Positions 31,983-35,514 of a stretch of 35,514 nt of DNA are shown here, piece after piece. The stretch covers positions 346,383-381,896 of the forward strand of contig CACRSC010000008.1 in assembly GCA_902651635.1 (NCBI GenBank), given 5' to 3'. Each line of letters begins with the position of its first letter. The stretch's first letter is position 1. The notes under the pieces are model-generated. The model saw nothing but the letters and a program-made list of their open reading frames with translations, did no database searches and was not told the DNA's origin. The translations under genes were made by a program, and so were the position numbers. The stretch comes from Mastigamoeba balamuthi (Eukaryota > Evosea > Mastigamoebida > Mastigamoebidae).

Positions 31983-32581
31983 GGGTCCGACGGGGAGTGC
32001 GCGTTATTAATAGGTTTCCTTTTCCTTCACCGAGTTTTAAAAAAGAAAAAAACGAACTGTTTTCCGCATAGAAAAATGTGAGCAGCCAGGGCACTGAATC
32101 GCGGGTCACCGGTGGCCGGCGATATGATGAGGATCGGGGATCATCAGTGATGGCTGAGTGGACCACCCGCCAACAAGATATCTTGCCCCCAGGCTTTGTA
32201 TGCACGATCTCGGGGGACGATGACCCCTCCTGCAACGACCCTCCACGAGCCAGAGACGGAACGGAGGCAAACCCTTGTGCCTAGCACGCATAGCTGCGTA
32301 TCGCGGCGACCGCAGGAAGGGCTGAGCTGGAACAGGGAATTTGCTAATGACGTGAACTGATATCTCTGGGCGCGGGAATCTTCTGGGCTCTTTCGTCAAG
32401 CGTCCTCCTCCTTGGTAAGTCGCCCACCCGCCCGTCCCCTCGCCGCCGTCGCGCCGCCCACGCGCACCCCGGGCCGCGCACGGCCGCACCGCTCCGCTGG
32501 CGCCGCGACGCCTCCCTGCCGCGCCCGCGCGCAGGCATTTCCTGACCCCCGAGATATTTTCCCGCAGATATTCCGAGAGAG
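31983..32581. promoter_or_regulatory. Divergent promoter region upstream of SPT5
   Basis: About 600 bp separate the minus-strand hypothetical gene from the SPT5 start. AAGATATCTTG at about 32175-32184, GATATCTC near 32360 and CCGAGATATTTTCCC at 32549-32564 repeat the AGATAT theme; the last lies about 20-30 nt before the SPT5 ATG. An A/T-rich tract is near 32035-32080. No gene is evident inside. Confidence 0.45.
32551..32560 (+). promoter_or_regulatory. GAGATATTTT box upstream of SPT5
   Basis: GAGATATTTT lies about 22-31 nt before the SPT5 ATG, with a second AGATATTCC just after it. It matches the boxes upstream of URB1, the TRAF7-like gene and the Crinkler-like gene. The role as a promoter element is inference. 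Confidence 0.4.
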
Positions 32582-35514
32582 ATGGCGGACGACGGCTACC
32601 CGGGCGGCGTTGGGGCGGACGACGACCCCGAGGACGACGACGACATGGTGGACGAGGAGGACGAGGACTTCATCGACGACGACGACGCTGGCGGCGGCGA
32701 CGAGGACGCGTCTGGCGGCGACTCGTCGGACGAGGACTACCGCGAGGGCGCGTCGTCGTCGTCGCGCTCCAAGCGCTCGCGGGCCAAGCCCAAGAAGGGC
32801 GCGGCCTCGAAGAAGCGCCCGCGGCGGTCGGCGGCGGCCATGTTCTTCGAGGACGAGGCCGGCGTCGGCGAGGACGAGGAGGAGGAGGAGGACTCGGAGT
32901 TCGCAGGCGAGGCGGCGGAGGCGGCGCGCATGGCCCGCGAGGCCGACCGCAGGCGCAGGGCCACGCTCGCCCAGCACCGCCCCTCGGCCATAGACGACAT
33001 CGACACCCCCGAGCTCATCGCGTCGCGATACGAGGCGCAGGCAAGTATCCCCCGCGGGAATCTGCTGGGTTCCAGGAAATGCCTGCGAGAATCTGTTTAC
33101 AAGTATCGGGCGGCACAGAATCTGGCGGATTCCGGGAAATGCATGCGGGAATCTGGTTGAATTCCAGGAAATGCCTGCGCACGGTATCTGAAATGCGGGA
33201 AATGCCTGCGCGGCGCACAGGGCGTGGACTACCAGCTCGAGGACGAGGGCGACGACGTGGACGGCGTGGGGGCCAGCGAGGCGGACCGCAAGGCGCTGCT
33301 GCCGACGATGCGCGACCCCAAGCTGTACATTGTGCGCTGCAAGCCGGGCAAGGAGCGCGACGTGCTGAACCAGATCCTCTCGGGCGCCCACGCGCTCAGC
33401 GAGTCGCAGCCCGGCGGCGCCGTGCAGCCCGTGCTGAGCGCCGTCTGGCCCCAGCACCTGCGCGGCTACGTCTACGTCGAGAGCGCCCGCGAGAGCGACG
33501 CGCGCGCCGCTGTGACGAACCTGCGGTGGGTCTTCAAGAGCGCCAAGCTCCAGATCGTCCCCCTCGGCGAGATGGAGAGCGTGCGTCCTCCTCCCTCCGC
33601 ACTGCTGGCACTGTTGCTCTGCTCTGCTGGCCCTCGCGCCTCCCAGGGGCTGCCGTGGTGTTGTGCTGTGCTGTGCTTTGGCCGCCTGCTCGCGTGTGCA
33701 CGTGTGCCGAGAAACAGCGCAGCACACTCTCCTCTGCCTGCGATCGGGACCCGAGCGTCTTTTAGGGGCTGTGTTGCCTCGAAACTGGCCAATCGCTCTC
33801 TGCCTTTTCTCGCTCCTTCCCCTTGCCCTTTGGCTGTGTTTGTAGGCACTTTTCTTCTTTATCTGTTGCAACCCTCTCCTCTCCTCCCCTATGCCCTGCG
33901 ATCGGGACCGAGCACCTTTTGGGGTTTTGCGTTGCCTCGACACTGGCCAATCGCGCTCTCTCTCTCTCTCTCTCTGCCTTTCTCGCTCCTTCCCTTGCCC
34001 TTTGGCTGTCTCGTTGGCACTTCATCTCTTTATCTGCTGCAACCCTCAGCTCTCCTCTCCTCACCTCCCCTCTTTGTGGGCTGTGCGGGTGCTCACGCCG
34101 CGTGGGTGCGTGGTGCGCAGGTTGTCGCGGGGGCGGCCGAGCAGGAGGTGGTGCGGCCCAACGACTGGGTGCGCGTCAAGCGCGGGATCTACAAGGGCGA
34201 CATTGCGCAGGTCATCCAGTTCGACCCGGCCAACAGCGTCGTCGAGATCCGCCTCGTGCCCCGCATCGACTACGCCGATCTCCAGCAGCAGCAGCAGCTC
34301 AAGGAGGGCGGCGGCAACAACGCGGCCGCCGCAGCCGCAGCCGCGCGCAACTCGCAGCAGAAGCGGCCCAAGCACGCGCCCGAGCCCAAGTTCTTCGTGC
34401 CCGAGGAGCTGGGGATCAGCAAGGGCGACATACAGCAGAAGACCGACGCCAAGCTGGGCGACGTGGTGGTGTGGAACAACAGGCGCTTCGCCAACGGGTA
34501 CATCATCAAGAGCGTCAGCACGACGGCGCTGGAGATGCAGGGCGTGCGGCCGACGCTCGAGCAGCTGCAGCGCTTCGACCGCGAGGGCCTGCAGGGCATG
34601 GACCGCGACGCCATCAACAAGCTGCTCAACGGCGCCGTCGGGGCGCGGCGCGCGGACTCGTTCCGGCGCGGCGACGTGGTGCGCGTGTGCGACGGCGACC
34701 TCGTGAACCTCGTCGCGACGGTCGAGAAGACCGAGGGCGACCAGGTCTACGTGCGCGCGCACGACGCGCGGATCAAGGCGGTGCTGCCGCTGCCGCCGGC
34801 GCAGCTCGTCAAGTACTTCAAGGGCGGCGACCACGTGCGCGTCTGCGGCGGGCTGCTCGAGGGCATGACGGGCACGGTGCTGCGCGTCGACGCCGGCGGG
34901 GCCGCGCACAAGGTGACGATCCTCGGCGACGTGGACATCAAGGAGCACACGGTCCTCGCCGGCGACCTCTGCCTCAGCGCGGGCTCGGACGGCATCAGCA
35001 TCCGCGAGGCGGCCGCGGCCTCGGCGGCGGGCGGGTACCGCGCGGGCGACCTCGTGCTGCTGCCGGCGCAGCGCAGCGCGGGCATCGTCGTGCGCGTGGA
35101 CGCGGCGGGGACGTACGCGGTGCTCGACGCAGAGGGGCGCGTGCAGACGCTGCCGGCGCCGCAGCTGGGCAGGCGCGTGGGCAGCTCGGGGTCGGCGTCG
35201 CACGGCGCGCGGCACAACGCGCGGGCCGAGCAGGGCTACGACAGCAGGGCCAAGGCCATCACGGCCGGCGACCTCGTGCAGGTCACCGAGGGCCCCATGG
35301 CGGGGCGCCAGGCCGTCATCCGGCACCTCTACAAGGCCAAGGCGTTCCTCTACGCCCGCGAGGTCCCCGAGAACGGCGGCCTCTTTGTCGTCCAGGCCCG
35401 CCACACGAGCCTCCTGGGCGCGGGGCCCGGCGCCCGGCCGCTGGCGTCGTCGCAGGAGCAGCAGGGCGCGGGCGGCCAGTGGGGCGCCGGCGGCCGCGGG
35501 GGGCGCGGGGGCTT
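32582..35514 (+). CDS. SPT5: Transcription elongation factor SPT5, 3' end beyond window
   Basis: Exons 32582-33040, 33221-33580 and 34121 to the window end stay in frame. The protein begins with a strongly acidic Asp/Glu stretch, then a basic Lys/Arg patch. Exon 2 carries the NGN domain (KLYIVRCKPGKERDVLNQIL, HLRGYVYVESARESDARAAV). Exon 3 carries KOW repeats: VRPNDWVRVKRGIYKGDIAQ, KLGDVVVWNNRRFANGYI, KYFKGGDHVRVCGGLLEGMT and ITAGDLVQVTEGPMAGRQAV. It ends in the Gly/Ala/Gln-rich start of the C-terminal region. SPT5 with SPT4 binds elongating RNA polymerase and controls pausing and processivity. Intron 1 starts with a textbook GC donor (CAG/GCAAGT). The long minus-strand frame over exon 3 is a composition shadow. 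Confidence 0.97.
33041..33220 (+). repeat. SPT5 intron 1, made of degenerate repeats, GC-AG
   Basis: This 180-nt intron consists largely of repeated versions of TTCCRGGAAATGCMTGCG followed by GAATCTG, about four times. It has the donor GCAAGT and acceptor CACAG. The repeats are imperfect and of varying period. Confidence 0.65.
33739..34065 (+). repeat. About 157-bp tandem duplication in SPT5 intron 2
   Basis: TGCGATCGGGACC at 33739 and again at 33896 each begin a unit that continues through TTGCCTCGAMACTGGCCAATCG and a run rich in CTCGCTCCTTCC, GCCCTTTGGCTG and TTTATCTGYTGCAACCCTC. The second unit also carries a CT dinucleotide run (about 33956-33978). The intron spans 33581-34120. Confidence 0.75.

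Noticed and set aside
32396-33943. 515-codon minus-strand open frame across SPT5 exons and introns
   Set aside because: It runs through both coding and intronic DNA of SPT5 and shows no family signature.
34061-35404. 447-codon minus-strand open frame opposite SPT5 exon 3
   Set aside because: SPT5 KOW domains are clearly encoded on the plus strand; the opposite frame is a composition artefact.

Overview
The window is nuclear DNA of a GC-rich, intron-rich unicellular eukaryote. The evidence is spliced genes with mostly 40-140 nt introns and purely eukaryotic housekeeping genes (SPT5, URB1, a TRAF7-type E3). Beside them are families typical of bacteria or anaerobic protists (oligopeptidase F, a bacteriohemerythrin-like protein) and a Crinkler/RHS-type NTPase. 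A free-living or anaerobic protist such as an archamoeba or other amoebozoan would fit, but the sequence alone does not fix the taxon.

Layout. 0.8-2.1 kb: a poorly resolved minus-strand gene. 2.3-3.8 kb: AT-rich, CpG-poor DNA with a faint retroelement remnant. 3.9-5.3 kb: an unrecognised acidic, Pro/Ala-rich protein (minus). 6.2-8.6 kb: oligopeptidase F (plus, 5 exons). 9.0-9.3 kb: a possible small membrane protein. 9.4-12.1 kb: a second AT-rich island with a fold-back repeat, exon-like remnants and a decayed IS5/ISL2-type transposase. 12.2-15.5 kb: a Crinkler/RHS-like gene (minus, 8 exons). 16.1-18.3 kb: a tandem duplication of the URB1 3' end plus the next gene. The outer copy is decayed mainly at CpG, and a single N at 17050 marks an assembly junction. 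17.9-25.9 kb: URB1 (minus, about 25 exons). 26.2-27.3 kb: a PTTG1IP-like membrane protein (minus). 27.5-29.5 kb: a TRAF7-like RING/TRAF/WD40 protein (plus). 30.0-31.2 kb: a hemerythrin-domain protein (minus). 31.4-32.0 kb: an unknown protein (minus). 32.6 kb to the end: SPT5 (plus, cut by the window edge).

The housekeeping genes (ribosome biogenesis URB1, transcription elongation SPT5, ubiquitin ligase TRAF7) are unrelated to one another and show no operon logic. Several share a short GAGATAT[T/C]T box 30-100 bp upstream of the start codon, which may be a core promoter element. The accessory material (transposase remnants, fold-back DNA, CpG-decayed duplicate, Crinkler-like gene) is concentrated in 9.4-17.4 kb. 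The Crinkler-like gene in this TE-rich setting is the best candidate for an unusual system. All spliced models were built by eye from reading frames, splice dinucleotides and phase.
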